NCBI GenBank assembly: GCA_900539185.1
Contig: UQBG01000016.1
Location: 1-64,000 of the forward strand
Direction: 5' to 3'
Source: an uncultured Clostridium sp.
GTDB taxonomy: Bacteria; Bacillota; Clostridia; Lachnospirales; Lachnospiraceae
Length of the DNA stretch: 64,000 bases
Below are positions 31,918 to 41,402 of the stretch, one piece after another. Every line of letters starts with the position of its first letter. The first letter of the stretch is position 1. The position numbers and the translations under genes were made by a program. Under the pieces are notes generated by a model. It did not search any database and was not told the DNA's origin. It saw only the letters and a list, made by a program, of their open reading frames with translations.

Positions 31918-33285
31918 TTAATCTGCTTTTATCTCGGCCGTTTCTATAATAAACACGACACTTCCGGTCTTTCCGTCTTCGATCCCGCCATAGTTTTCAT
32001 AGGTTGCATCCATATCCTTCAGATTCTGCAGCCGATCCATCAGAGTCTGTAGATCATCCGTACTTTCGGTCATCTCGTAGGTTGCATTGTTCAATGCGAC
32101 ACTTCCGTTATATACCTGACTCACACCATCGGTATACGCCCGGATGCCTTCTGTTAACTGTCCGCTTCCCTGACTTAAGGCTGCTACAGACGCTGCCAGC
32201 TGCGCCATAGTCGGATCCTGCGCAAGAACCTCAGGCGGAAGCTGAGACAGTGCCTGATTCAAGCTTTCCAGGCCACTCTGCAGCTGTACTGCTCCATCTA
32301 CCAGAGTTGCTCCCGAATCGGATAACGTCTTTAATGCATTTGCAAGCTGGGCGGTTCCGTCATGCAAATCGTCAAATCCATCCGCCAGATCATCTACCTT
32401 ATCTGCCAGCTTCTCGATATCTACATCTGTCAGGATTCCATTTGTCAGAATCGTTGCCGTAAAGTCCAGTTCAAAGTCCTGTGCATCAAAGCTTACCTCC
32501 ATATAATCCGGGAACGCTTCTTTCTCTTCCTCTGTATCCTTATCCTCGCTATCATCCTGTAAGATGTCCAGGCTATCGGTATCCAGTGCTTCTTTGACAC
32601 CCGGAACCGCATATCCTAAAACCACATAATCACCATCCATGCTCTTTAACTTTCCGTTTGTAACCGTTATATTGCCGGCTACCTCTTCCTTCAGCATGAG
32701 ACCGGTAATCGCCGTAAACGGCACTATCTCCGAACCTTCCCCTGTATGATTGGTATAATCAAACCGGATCCGTACTGTACCACTGGCTCCTGCAAGCTCC
32801 TCTGCCGTCACTTCCTGATCATTCAGATAGTAGGTCACCTTTACAGATACCGGAGGTTCTTTCTCAGATGTTCCTTCATACCGGATATCCTTTCCATGAT
32901 TCTCCCAAGTCAGTGTCCCGTCCTGAGCGAGCTGATACTCTTCATCGCCCTCTTTATTCTTAATATCACTCAGATCTGTATAATCGGTAATCGCAACACC
33001 TTCACCCGGATTCTTAAGTGTCGTACTGACGGTTATTTTATCCGGCGTTCCATAGGCATCTGCCTGTACATGCACTGATTCCTCCTTATCATGCTCCAAC
33101 TGGCTCTCATGATATTCATAGTCCTCTGTGCTCTTTGCCGCCTCTGTTGTTACTTCTTCTGTAGAATCCGAATCTGCACCTGTATCCCGATCTGCCTTTC
33201 CGTTGCAGCCAACCATTGCTGCAAGCATCAGGATCGTTCCTGATATCAGCAGTACCTTTCCCTTATTCCATATATATCTCTTCAT
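31918..33285 (-). CDS. Lipoprotein with YhgE/Pip-like heptad region
   Basis: A 455-residue extracytoplasmic protein. Lipobox LAAMVGC places the lipidated Cys at residue 27 when the start is the ATG at 33285, which has a full AAAGGAGG 9 bases before it. Residues about 300-425 form a helical repeat region ('DKVDDLADGFDDLHDGTAQL', 'GAVQLQSGLESLNQALSQL', 'GSGQLTEGIRAYTDGVSQVY') like the YhgE/Pip stalk. It is the third gene after an ABC ATPase and an FtsX permease, probably their extracytoplasmic partner in export or cell-envelope signalling. Exact role unknown. Confidence 0.75.
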   Translation of the reverse strand: MKRYIWNKGKVLLISGTILMLAAMVGCNGKADRDTGADSDSTEEVTTEAAKSTEDYEYHESQLEHDKEESVHVQADAYGTPDKITVSTTLKNPGEGVAITDYTDLSDIKNKEGDEEYQLAQDGTLTWENHGKDIRYEGTSEKEPPVSVKVTYYLNDQEVTAEELAGASGTVRIRFDYTNHTGEGSEIVPFTAITGLMLKEEVAGNITVTNGKLKSMDGDYVVLGYAVPGVKEALDTDSLDILQDDSEDKDTEEEKEAFPDYMEVSFDAQDFELDFTATILTNGILTDVDIEKLADKVDDLADGFDDLHDGTAQLANALKTLSDSGATLVDGAVQLQSGLESLNQALSQLPPEVLAQDPTMAQLAASVAALSQGSGQLTEGIRAYTDGVSQVYNGSVALNNATYEMTESTDDLQTLMDRLQNLKDMDATYENYGGIEDGKTGSVVFIIETAEIKAD

Positions 33286-33351
33286 GATCCCTAACCTCCT
33301 TTTTTCCATGTGTCGCTCCCTTCTTATCCGGCGACATAGCGTTTGAATAAA

Positions 33352-35670
33352 CTACTCCACATTTTTGAGTGCCATGCTCATTGGCACCTTCTTAATCTTC
33401 CGAATCTCCATGAGCACAACCACGCCATAGCTTATTACACCGATCAAAATCATCTGTACCGGAACCTGCGGTGCCAGATAGTACGGCAGCCAGCCCGTCA
33501 TCGCCTGACTCACATACGCCCGCCATATAACCGTCAGCAGTACATTTTCAATCGGTATACTGAGGAAGATACAAAGCACTACCACGATCGAAGTAGACAC
33601 GATATAGAGTCTGGCAATTTCTCCTCCATTGTATCCCAGAATCTTGGTCATAGAGATCGACTGTGCATTCTTCTCGATAACCACCTTTGACAATATATAG
33701 ATCAGTACCACAAACAGCAGAACTGCGATTGCATTAATCAACTGCATATTAGAGCCCATGGACTTTTCCAACTGACGGCTTACCTTTGTCAGGGAATCAA
33801 AATCAATCACACTGCCTATGTAAGAGGAATCGATATCCGTTATCTCTGTATCAGAGAAATAGCCGCCAAACATACCGTCTCCCAGATCAAAGACCTGATT
33901 TAGATAATCTCTGGTCATAAATACCGTTAAGCTTCCCTCATAATCATAGATTCCGGTCACCTTGAATTCATACTCCGTCTTTTCAAAGCGTTCCTTTAAA
34001 TGAATCGTATCTCCCGGCCGAAGTCCATACTTGTCTGCATATGCTTTTGATATGTATACATCTCCATCCTGCAGACTCAAATCGACGTAACGGCTGTCCG
34101 GTTCGATTCCGTAGAAAAGAATCTCATCTACGATATTGGAATCACTCATATTGTCCAATGTATATACACTGAACTTTTCCGCATCTTCATTCTCCGTCTC
34201 GACCTCCTGTTCAAACGACATCATCGTTAACAGACTTTCCAGCTTCCGATCCTCATCTAATGCGCCTACCGGAAGTGTCAGTATGTACTGATAGTTACAT
34301 AACATATTTTCCTGCAGCGTATCCTGATAATGCTTGATAACCACCGGCATCTCCAGTCCGAAGATCAGTAGCATATTTGCAAACAGCACACCTACCAGAA
34401 TTAAAATGTAATTGCCCATATTCTGTAATATTACCCGCAGCCGGAACCGGGCGAAAAATGGCAGATGTTTATTTAAGCGGAGGGCCTTCCGTCCTTTTTT
34501 CTTCGACAGGTCATGTCGAAGGAACTTCAGCGGCTCCAGCCGCAAGGTTTTCCATAAGATCACATAATTGATAATCAACATGATTACAATCGGAATCAGA
34601 GTTGTCTTCCAGAATGCATCTGCACTCCATACCGTCTCGTAGGTCGGCAGACTATAGCTTCCGTAATACATACTGACACATAAATTCTTAAACCCTGTAT
34701 ACCCCAAAATATTACCGACGATTGCTCCAACCAAAGTCACAACCAGCGGCGGTGCCATATAATGACGAATGAGCTCTCCCCTGGTATATCCGGATGCACG
34801 AAGCGTTCCGATTACACTGGCTTCTTTCTCAATGGTATCCATGGTGGTCAATCCAAACACAAAGGCCAGGATCACAATAACCATATACAGAAGTACCATA
34901 GCCATAACCATGTCGCCTCCCATATCATCGCCTGTGAACTGTATTGCCTGATTCAAATATCTCGGAATAAAGGTTTCCAGCGAAATCTCCTTTCCCAGTT
35001 GATCCATTAAATCATTGGCAACCTCATTTTCTTCCGTCTCCGTTGCCGGTTCTTTCTTGTATTTCCATACGTAGGTATAGCTATACTGATCCTCAGAGAA
35101 TTGTGCAAAGCTCTCCCGGCTGATTAAAGCCACACCGAACTTTAACGAATCAAACATGGAATCGTTATTGTTTTCAAACAAGCAGCTATAGTCAGGCAAC
35201 GCAATCAAACCGGTTACGGTCCATGTCCGACTTCCATCCCCGATCGTATCACCGATATTAATTTCATTATTTTCTGCATACATACGATCCAATGCGATCT
35301 CATCCACAGCCTCTGGCAGTCTGCCCTTCATAACACAGGGCAGATTTACCTCTGTCCGATCCGCATAAATCCGCAGAGTCGTACCGTTCTCCAGCTTGTC
35401 ATTGACACAAAACTGATCGTATACTGTAATTCCCATGTTCTCGGCAGCCTTCTTCTGTGCCGGGTTCATTTTATTTGTCGTAGTAAAATGTCCGTTCTCC
35501 ACATTATACTTTGTAAAGCCTTCATGATATGCGGCCAGCATACTGCTGTTTGCTACGATATTACCGGATACAAAACCGATAAACACAATCAACATCAAAA
35601 AGATTACGAGATATTTTCCCATATCGCCTCTGATCTCGCGCAGCAGACGTTTTCTCAATGGATTCTTCAT
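33352..35670 (-). CDS. FtsX-family ABC transporter permease (MacB-like)
   Basis: A 772-residue permease with an N-terminal membrane helix (residues 17-41), a large extracytoplasmic domain, a first FtsX block around residues 260-375, a second extracytoplasmic domain, and a second FtsX block near the C-terminus (VLLFVVLIYILSKVVIEKNA ... ILGYNGGEIARLYIVSTSIV). Such permeases work as mechanotransmission systems with a LolD-like ATPase, often in peptide-antibiotic export or resistance. The ATPase gene precedes it by 12 bases, and an operator-like palindrome controls the operon. Confidence 0.88.
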   Translation of the reverse strand: MKNPLRKRLLREIRGDMGKYLVIFLMLIVFIGFVSGNIVANSSMLAAYHEGFTKYNVENGHFTTTNKMNPAQKKAAENMGITVYDQFCVNDKLENGTTLRIYADRTEVNLPCVMKGRLPEAVDEIALDRMYAENNEINIGDTIGDGSRTWTVTGLIALPDYSCLFENNNDSMFDSLKFGVALISRESFAQFSEDQYSYTYVWKYKKEPATETEENEVANDLMDQLGKEISLETFIPRYLNQAIQFTGDDMGGDMVMAMVLLYMVIVILAFVFGLTTMDTIEKEASVIGTLRASGYTRGELIRHYMAPPLVVTLVGAIVGNILGYTGFKNLCVSMYYGSYSLPTYETVWSADAFWKTTLIPIVIMLIINYVILWKTLRLEPLKFLRHDLSKKKGRKALRLNKHLPFFARFRLRVILQNMGNYILILVGVLFANMLLIFGLEMPVVIKHYQDTLQENMLCNYQYILTLPVGALDEDRKLESLLTMMSFEQEVETENEDAEKFSVYTLDNMSDSNIVDEILFYGIEPDSRYVDLSLQDGDVYISKAYADKYGLRPGDTIHLKERFEKTEYEFKVTGIYDYEGSLTVFMTRDYLNQVFDLGDGMFGGYFSDTEITDIDSSYIGSVIDFDSLTKVSRQLEKSMGSNMQLINAIAVLLFVVLIYILSKVVIEKNAQSISMTKILGYNGGEIARLYIVSTSIVVVLCIFLSIPIENVLLTVIWRAYVSQAMTGWLPYYLAPQVPVQMILIGVISYGVVVLMEIRKIKKVPMSMALKNVE

Positions 35671-35682
35671 CTCCTGCCTCCT

Positions 35683-36381
35683 TTACCAGTCCAGATCTTC
35701 CGCAGCAATCTTCTCTTCATTCAGATAGTTCTTCCGTATCTGTCCATCGCGGAGCTTTACTACCCGATCCGCCATATTTTTAATGGCGTCATTATGTGTA
35801 ACCATAATGATTGTATTTCCATACTTCTGATTTACAGTCTCGATCAGTTTCAAAATCTCCTTCGATGTAGCATAATCCAACGCGCCTGTCGGCTCATCAC
35901 ACAGCAAAATATCCGGATTCTTAACGATCGCTCGTCCAATCGCACATCTCTGCTGCTGTCCACCTGATAGCTGATTCGGCAGCTTATGGGCATGTTTTGT
36001 CAACCCCAGCGTTTCCAGCAGTTCATCTACATCCAACGGCCGATCGCTCAGATAGGCTCCGACCTCGATATTTTCCCGAACGGTCAGATTCGGAATCAGA
36101 TTATACATCTGAAATATGTAACCCAAATGCTTTCTGCGATAGAGTGTCAGCTTTTTTTCATTCATATCGGCGATCTTCTCACCCTGAATCGTGATGCTTC
36201 CTTCGTCTGCCTGATCAATTCCTCCGATAATATTCAGAAGCGTCGATTTACCGGATCCGGATGGTCCCAATAATACACAAAACTCTCCATGCTCAATGGA
36301 TATGTCGATGCCCCGAAGCACCTCTACACGGCTATCGCTTTCTCCATAATGCTTTTTTATTCCTTGTATCTCCAAAAACAT
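35683..36381 (-). CDS. ABC transporter ATPase (LolD/MacB type)
   Basis: A 232-residue ATPase: Walker A GPSGSGKSTLLNIIGGIDQA (residues 39-58), signature QLSGGQQQRCAIGRAI, Walker B ILLCDEPTGALDYATS and H-loop MVTHND. The 'EPTGALD' wording is typical for the MacB/LolD/BceA group that pairs with FtsX permeases. It is first gene of the three-gene operon ATPase-permease-lipoprotein. Confidence 0.92.
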   Translation of the reverse strand: MFLEIQGIKKHYGESDSRVEVLRGIDISIEHGEFCVLLGPSGSGKSTLLNIIGGIDQADEGSITIQGEKIADMNEKKLTLYRRKHLGYIFQMYNLIPNLTVRENIEVGAYLSDRPLDVDELLETLGLTKHAHKLPNQLSGGQQQRCAIGRAIVKNPDILLCDEPTGALDYATSKEILKLIETVNQKYGNTIIMVTHNDAIKNMADRVVKLRDGQIRKNYLNEEKIAAEDLDW

Positions 36382-36426
36382 AAATTGACTCCTTCCTCCC
36401 GCAATGTAAGAGCATTATAACTTAAA

Positions 36427-36440
36427 TTAGTTTTAACTAA
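36427..36440. promoter_or_regulatory. 14-bp palindromic operator candidate
   Basis: TTAGTTTTAACTAA is a perfect inverted repeat (TTAGTT/AACTAA with two central bases) placed just after the expected transcription start of the ABC operon promoter, the usual position of a MarR or TetR repressor site. No regulator gene is adjacent. Confidence 0.55.
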
Positions 36441-36448
36441 CTATGTGC

Positions 36449-36477
36449 ATTATAGAATGTTTTTTTCGTAATTGCAA
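36449..36477 (-). promoter_or_regulatory. Promoter of the ABC-FtsX-lipoprotein operon
   Basis: On the minus strand TTGCAA (36472-36477), 17-base spacer, TATAAT (36449-36454), followed by the palindrome at 36427-36440. Near-perfect consensus implies control by repression. Confidence 0.75.
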
Positions 36478-37499
36478 CTTTTTTTCATAATCTGTGCATA
36501 AATAGCCCGGCCAACCATATATCCGATTGGTCCCAGAAAGAACCCAAATATTCCAAAGAGCTGATAACCGATATACATCAAAAACAGAGTTAACAGTGTA
36601 CTCATACCCAGCTTCTGCCCCAGCAGTCTCGGTTCAAGCATCTGTCGATTCAACGTGCAAAGCAGATAGATTACCAACAGTCCTACTGCCATCTTCCCAT
36701 CCCCGGTCAGGAATCTCCATACCATCCACGGAATCAATACGCTGCCGCTTCCCAGTACCGGAAGTGCATCAACCACTCCGATCAGAACCGCCAGAAGGAC
36801 GAAGTACGGACTTTGCAATATCCGGAGTCCGATTCCACAGATCACCATTTGGACCAGTGCGATCGTCCCTTCTGCCCGCAGATAGACACCCAGCAGACCT
36901 ACAACCTGATTCCATACAGTCCGGAATTTCCCTGCGATCCTGCCCTCTCCCAGAACTCTCGGATAGTCCTTTAACAGAAAAAAGGTCGCATATATCATAA
37001 TGAACAGGAACAACACGGACGAAAGCATCCGCCTTAAGACAGCTATCGTCCCGGTCGTCAAGCCGGGCAACACAGTCGTCTGAAAGTCAGAGAATATCCC
37101 AATCAGTGCTTTAGTCGCATATGCCAGACTGACACCTTCCCCCAGCTGAAGCCCCTGATCAATATACCGGCAGCAGTCTCCCAGACCGACCATAAACTGT
37201 TCCCGGTAAAAAGGAATACACAAAACAAAACTCCGGATCTGCCCATATAGCACTCCCAGCCCCCATCTTCCTCCCAGAACCAAAACTATAAGCATAAACA
37301 AAAATACAATCACGGATGCCAACCTTTCAGAACAATGGCTCCACTTCATCAGATGTTCTACGACCGGTCTTAAGCTGCCGGCGATCAGCCAGGCAATCAA
37401 AAAAGGAACCATAACAGGGAGAAAAAAACGGATGCTCACATACAGCCCCACTATGATTCCCACAATTATGATTCCTTTTTTTATTTCCTCTTTCCTCAT
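36450..37499 (-). CDS. AI-2E/YtvI-type membrane permease
   Basis: A 349-residue polytopic protein of the UPF0118/AI-2E transporter family with roughly eight hydrophobic segments. 'VRFFLPVMVPFLIAWLIA'-type start, SLRPVVEHLMKWSHCSERLA and the C-terminal VYLLCTLNRQMLEPRLLGQK with GMSTLLTLFLMYIGYQLFGI are family blocks; in endospore formers the related YtvI is sporulation-associated. I use the ATG at 37499, which has AAGGCAGG upstream; an upstream GTG would add 15 residues. The transported solute is not known. Confidence 0.8.
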   Translation of the reverse strand: MRKEEIKKGIIIVGIIVGLYVSIRFFLPVMVPFLIAWLIAGSLRPVVEHLMKWSHCSERLASVIVFLFMLIVLVLGGRWGLGVLYGQIRSFVLCIPFYREQFMVGLGDCCRYIDQGLQLGEGVSLAYATKALIGIFSDFQTTVLPGLTTGTIAVLRRMLSSVLFLFIMIYATFFLLKDYPRVLGEGRIAGKFRTVWNQVVGLLGVYLRAEGTIALVQMVICGIGLRILQSPYFVLLAVLIGVVDALPVLGSGSVLIPWMVWRFLTGDGKMAVGLLVIYLLCTLNRQMLEPRLLGQKLGMSTLLTLFLMYIGYQLFGIFGFFLGPIGYMVGRAIYAQIMKKSCNYEKNIL

Positions 37500-37559
37500 A
37501 CGAACCTGCCTTTCTGACCCTGTTAGTATGAGCGATTTTTTCACAGAAGATTCTCTTTC

Positions 37560-38264
37560 TTAAAAATCTTCCATTTCGATAATGTCGAAGGCTTCGCCCT
37601 CCGGTTCATTCTTAAACACCAGATGTTCTCCGGTTACCGGATGATCGAATTCCAGCCGGGTTGCATATAACCCGATCTGCTGATATCTGCGTTTTACCTT
37701 CTGAAACCTTGGATTATACTTTGTATCCCCCCAGATTCCGGCTCCCTGATTTGCCATCTGTACCCGGATCTGATGATGTCTGCCTGTTAATAACTGAATT
37801 AACACATAAGACAAAACTCCCTCATCTGTCTCCAGTACATCCAGCACTTCATAGTCCAGAACCGCCTTTTTAGCACCTTTGGTTCCCTTTGCCACTACCT
37901 TTGTCGTATTCGTCTTTCCGTCTTTTATCAGATAATCCTCCAGGGTTCCGTATTCGTCCGGCAGCTCTCCGGTCAAAATCGCCTGATAGTACTTTATCAT
38001 CGTACCATCCTGCACCTGGTCACTCAACTCTGCGGCTGCCTCCTGTGTCTTTGCCAGTACCATGATTCCGCCTACCGGCCGATCCAGCCGATGGATGACT
38101 GCCAGATAGGGTTCCTCCTCCATCCGGTCGCGATCGTAGATATAGCTTTTAAAATAATTTAATACATCTTCATCATGGCTGTGGTCTGCCTGACTCGGCA
38201 CTCCCTGCGGTTTCACACAAACCAGCAGTGTATCATCCTCATATAATATCGGTATTTGTTTCAT
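37560..38264 (-). CDS. RluA-family 23S rRNA/tRNA pseudouridine synthase
   Basis: A 234-residue enzyme without an S4 domain. The catalytic motif is YLAVIHRLDRPVGGIMVLAK with the Asp nucleophile in HRLDRPVGG, followed by 'LLTGRHHQIRVQMANQGAGI' and 'GLYATRLEFDHPVTGE'. The ATG at 38264 follows GGAGACAGAGA and avoids overlap with the response regulator gene. It is transcribed after the two-component genes with a 22-base gap. Target site in RNA is not predictable. Confidence 0.88.
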   Translation of the reverse strand: MKQIPILYEDDTLLVCVKPQGVPSQADHSHDEDVLNYFKSYIYDRDRMEEEPYLAVIHRLDRPVGGIMVLAKTQEAAAELSDQVQDGTMIKYYQAILTGELPDEYGTLEDYLIKDGKTNTTKVVAKGTKGAKKAVLDYEVLDVLETDEGVLSYVLIQLLTGRHHQIRVQMANQGAGIWGDTKYNPRFQKVKRRYQQIGLYATRLEFDHPVTGEHLVFKNEPEGEAFDIIEMEDF

Positions 38265-38286
38265 TCTCTGTCTCCTGTTCCTCTCT

Positions 38287-38979
38287 TTATACCTTGAATC
38301 TGTATCCAACGCCCCAGATGGTCTCAATATACTGCGGTTTCGCTGTATTCAGTTCGATCTTTTCCCGGATCTTTTTAATATGAACCGTTACTGTCGCAAT
38401 ATCTCCGATAGAATCCATGTTCCAGATCTCTTTAAACAGTTCCTCCTTTGTATAGACATGATTCGGATTGCTGGCGAGGAATGCCAGCAGGTCAAACTCC
38501 TTCGTCGTAAGAATCTTTTCTTCTCCATTTACAAATACCCGTCTGGCCGTCTTGTCGATCTTGATTCCCCGAATCTCGATAAATTCATTTTTCTGCCCGC
38601 TTCCGCTCTTTACCAATCGCTCATATCGGGCCAAGTGTGCCTTTACACGCGCTACCAGTTCACTCGGGCTAAACGGCTTTGTGATATAATCATCGGCCCC
38701 CAGCTCCAGTCCACGGATCTTGTCGATATCTTCCTTCTTGGCCGATACTACCAATATCGGTATATTTTTTACTTCCCGTATCCGCTTGCAGATTTCAAAA
38801 CCATCTACCGTCGGCAGCATCAGATCTACAATCACGATATCATAGTTTTCCAGAAGTGCACGATCCAACCCCTTCTTTCCGTCATTTTCTATATTCACAT
38901 CAAAATCGTACAATTCCAGATAGTCCTTTTCCATCTCTGCTATCGCCTGCTCATCTTCAATAATCAATACTTTACTCAT
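38287..38979 (-). CDS. OmpR/PhoB-type response regulator
   Basis: A 230-residue regulator. The receiver domain has acidic pocket E8-D9, phospho-acceptor D52 (IVIVDLMLPTVDG) and K-motif ADDYITKPFSPSELVARV. The winged-helix DNA-binding domain ends TVTVHIKKIREKIELNTAKP, YIETIWGVGYRFKV. It pairs with the adjacent sensor kinase whose stop overlaps its start by 8 bases. The signal is unknown. Confidence 0.95.
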   Translation of the reverse strand: MSKVLIIEDEQAIAEMEKDYLELYDFDVNIENDGKKGLDRALLENYDIVIVDLMLPTVDGFEICKRIREVKNIPILVVSAKKEDIDKIRGLELGADDYITKPFSPSELVARVKAHLARYERLVKSGSGQKNEFIEIRGIKIDKTARRVFVNGEEKILTTKEFDLLAFLASNPNHVYTKEELFKEIWNMDSIGDIATVTVHIKKIREKIELNTAKPQYIETIWGVGYRFKV

Positions 38980-40456
38980 TCTCTTGTCCTCCTGTATATA
39001 TCTTCAGTGTAAATGCAATCATGGTTCCGATGCCTTCCTCGCTCTCGGCCCAGATGGTTCCTCCATGTTCTTCTATGATTTTCTTCGCTATGGCAAGCCC
39101 CAGACCGCTTCCACCGGTGGAAGAATTCCGGGAAGAATCCGTCCGGTACATACGCTTAAATATCAGTGGCAGATCTTTTGAGGCAATGCCGTTTCCATTA
39201 TCCCGGATGCTCATACAAACGTTGTTATCTTCCCACGGCTGTACCTTGATCTGTACTCTCCTCTGTTCCTTCTGGTTATACTTTACCGCATTCGTTACAA
39301 TATTTCCGATCACTCTTCGGATCTGTTCCGGATCCGCGATTACTCTGGTATCCCGCGGACAGGTATTCTCGTATTCGAACGCCACATTTGCCGCCTCCAT
39401 ATCCATCGATATGTCTTCTACACAGTCGTCAAAGTAAGACGCCACGTTAATCTTCACAAAATTATATGGGATGGAATTATTATCAATCTTTGTATAAAGA
39501 GACAGTTCATTAATCAGGGCATCCATCTCATTCGCCTTGTTATAAATAGTCCGGATATATCGATCACGTTTCTCCGGTGTATCAGCCACACCATCCATGA
39601 TTCCTTCTACATATCCCTTGATCGCCGTAATCGGTGTCTTCAGATCATGGGAAATATTACTGATCAGTTCCCGATTCTCCTGCTCCTGCCGCATCCGGTC
39701 ATCAACCGATTCCTTTAGTTTCTTGCGCATCTCATTAAAGGACTGGCACACCTCTCCCAGTTCGTCATCCGCCAGAATCTCGACATCCTCTTCCAGATTT
39801 CCTTCCTTGATCCGCTCGGTTCCTGCCTGCAAAAGCTTTAACGGCCGTATAAAGATCCAGTAAATATAAAGGGACGTAAAGCCACTCACCAACATCAGTA
39901 CACCGATGATCATAACCATCATCTCAATAACGATCCGCTTCATATTCTTAACGACGGAATCCGTATATGTTATGATAAATGCAGACCCGATTCTTCCATC
40001 ACTCAGGGTAAAGTCCTGCTGCTGTAAAAAAAACGGATCGGATGCTTCCACAAAAAACCCCCCCTCCAGCTGATTATTGTCTCCATATGCAGGAAGCAAT
40101 GCTATCAGGTCATTCGCCTTTTCCGAACCGGAATAATAGATTTCATCCTCAATCCGCACAATAAAGGTCATTTTCCCGTCATCCAGGCGATCATTCAAAT
40201 CCTGCAAGTAGGTCTTATCCAATAATTGATCCGGATTATTCTGCACATCATTAATAATCTCTGAAAATGCCTTTTGTGTAACACTATTCATGGCAAAGAC
40301 CGGGCTGGCATACGCCTCCAGTCCTCCGGCTGTTCCATTTCCAAATATCTTCTTCAGATAAATTCTGCCGAACAACAAAGCACCACATAGGATAATAATA
40401 AACGGAATCAGCACCAGTGGAATGACCAGTGCCTTCACCTTGTCTGCTATCTTCAT
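38972..40456 (-). CDS. Membrane sensor histidine kinase
   Basis: A 494-residue kinase with transmembrane helices at about residues 11-35 and 185-207 flanking a ~145-residue extracytoplasmic sensor. Then HAMP (PLKLLQAGTERIKEGNLEED), HisKA with LISNISHDLKTPITAIKGYV (phospho-His in SHDLK), and an HATPase domain (VIGNIVTNAVKYN, DNGNGIASKDLPLIFKRMYR, GGSGLGLAIAKKIIEEHGGT). It is translationally coupled to the response regulator (8-base overlap). Ligand unknown. Confidence 0.95.
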   Translation of the reverse strand: MKIADKVKALVIPLVLIPFIIILCGALLFGRIYLKKIFGNGTAGGLEAYASPVFAMNSVTQKAFSEIINDVQNNPDQLLDKTYLQDLNDRLDDGKMTFIVRIEDEIYYSGSEKANDLIALLPAYGDNNQLEGGFFVEASDPFFLQQQDFTLSDGRIGSAFIITYTDSVVKNMKRIVIEMMVMIIGVLMLVSGFTSLYIYWIFIRPLKLLQAGTERIKEGNLEEDVEILADDELGEVCQSFNEMRKKLKESVDDRMRQEQENRELISNISHDLKTPITAIKGYVEGIMDGVADTPEKRDRYIRTIYNKANEMDALINELSLYTKIDNNSIPYNFVKINVASYFDDCVEDISMDMEAANVAFEYENTCPRDTRVIADPEQIRRVIGNIVTNAVKYNQKEQRRVQIKVQPWEDNNVCMSIRDNGNGIASKDLPLIFKRMYRTDSSRNSSTGGSGLGLAIAKKIIEEHGGTIWAESEEGIGTMIAFTLKIYTGGQENE

Positions 40457-40563
40457 ATCTGTTCGTCCTTCATTTTCTTTCCTTTTTAATCGTTTCTGCC
40501 ATAAAGTATAGCATATGCCAAATAAAAAGTATTATAAAACCTATTTTTTTAATCAAGTTTTTA

Positions 40564-40597
40564 TAAAAAGGGGAGTACCTATATCCGGTACTCCCCT
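40564..40597 (-). terminator. Terminator of the Ala-rich hypothetical gene
   Basis: GGGGAGTACC (40570-40579) pairs with GGTACTCCCC (40587-40596). On the minus strand the stem is followed by TTTTTATA. Confidence 0.9.
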
Positions 40598-40615
40598 GCA
40601 TATACTTTCTATATT

Positions 40616-41236
40616 CTAGTTGGTTGCTGACTGCTTGGCCTCTTCTGCCCACTGATCCAGCTTCTCCATGGTCGCATCATAGGTCTTCTGCGAAATCTCC
40701 GGCAGTTCTCCGCCCCAAAGCTTCTTTGCTTCCTCAAAGCCTTTCTTGATTGCACTCCGCATCTTCTCGATCTGACTGCTGTCACCACCGGTCAATGCCT
40801 TTGCAAAATCAACCATACGATCCGACGTCTGCTTCACACCCCAGTATCCATCCTCTGAAATGTCCTTCTGTGCCTGTGCTGCGGTTTCTTCATCCACCTG
40901 ATACTCACCGGTACGGATTGCATTCCAGAATGATGAATCATTCATCAAATCTGTGTTCGTCGCATTCGCCCATGCAAAGGTCTGTCCCTGTTTTGTAAAC
41001 AACTTCTCTACCAGACTCTTTAAGGAAGACATTCTGGCATCTGCATCCGCCTTCAGCTTTGCAACAATCGCAGAATTATCCTGCTTTCCACTGGTCTTCG
41101 CCGACTCGCTGCTCTTCTCATATACTGCAGCGGTATCATCTGCCTTCTTCTCCGCAGCAGCTGCAGCTGTTGCAGTCGTATTTGCGGCCGCGGCTGTCGC
41201 AGTTGTGTACGTAGAACCGGATACTCCATTAATCAT
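40616..41236 (-). CDS. Conserved Lachnospiraceae hypothetical, Ala/Thr-rich N-terminus
   Basis: A 206-residue protein without signal peptide or membrane segment. The first ~40 residues are Ala/Thr low-complexity (TTATAAAANTTATAAAAAEK). The rest is helical with a distinctive region 'QTFAWANATNTDLMNDSSFW', 'DEETAAQAQKDISEDGYWGV' and 'FAKALTGGDSSQIEKMRSAI'. I do not know a function. Start at 41236 (AAGGAGG 9 bases upstream). It is monocistronic with a strong terminator, suggesting substantial expression. Confidence 0.7.
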   Translation of the reverse strand: MINGVSGSTYTTATAAAANTTATAAAAAEKKADDTAAVYEKSSESAKTSGKQDNSAIVAKLKADADARMSSLKSLVEKLFTKQGQTFAWANATNTDLMNDSSFWNAIRTGEYQVDEETAAQAQKDISEDGYWGVKQTSDRMVDFAKALTGGDSSQIEKMRSAIKKGFEEAKKLWGGELPEISQKTYDATMEKLDQWAEEAKQSATN

Positions 41237-41402
41237 TCTTATCACCCTCCTTGGTTAAAAACACATATACTTCCTGTATACTCTTCAGCATCCTGCCTCC
41301 GATCTATACCTATATCTATTATATCGGACATTCTACTTCAGATACAACCCCTGAGCGAAAAATATTTGTTGTACGGATAGCTATGCACATACAGCAAACT
41401 GC

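Noticed and set aside
34085..34110. GGTTCGATTCC resembling a tRNA T-loop
   Set aside because: It lies inside the FtsX permease reading frame without an acceptor stem or anticodon arm.
41115..41225. Ala/Thr-rich repeat considered as a non-coding microsatellite
   Set aside because: It is in frame as the low-complexity N-terminus of the hypothetical protein at 40616-41236.
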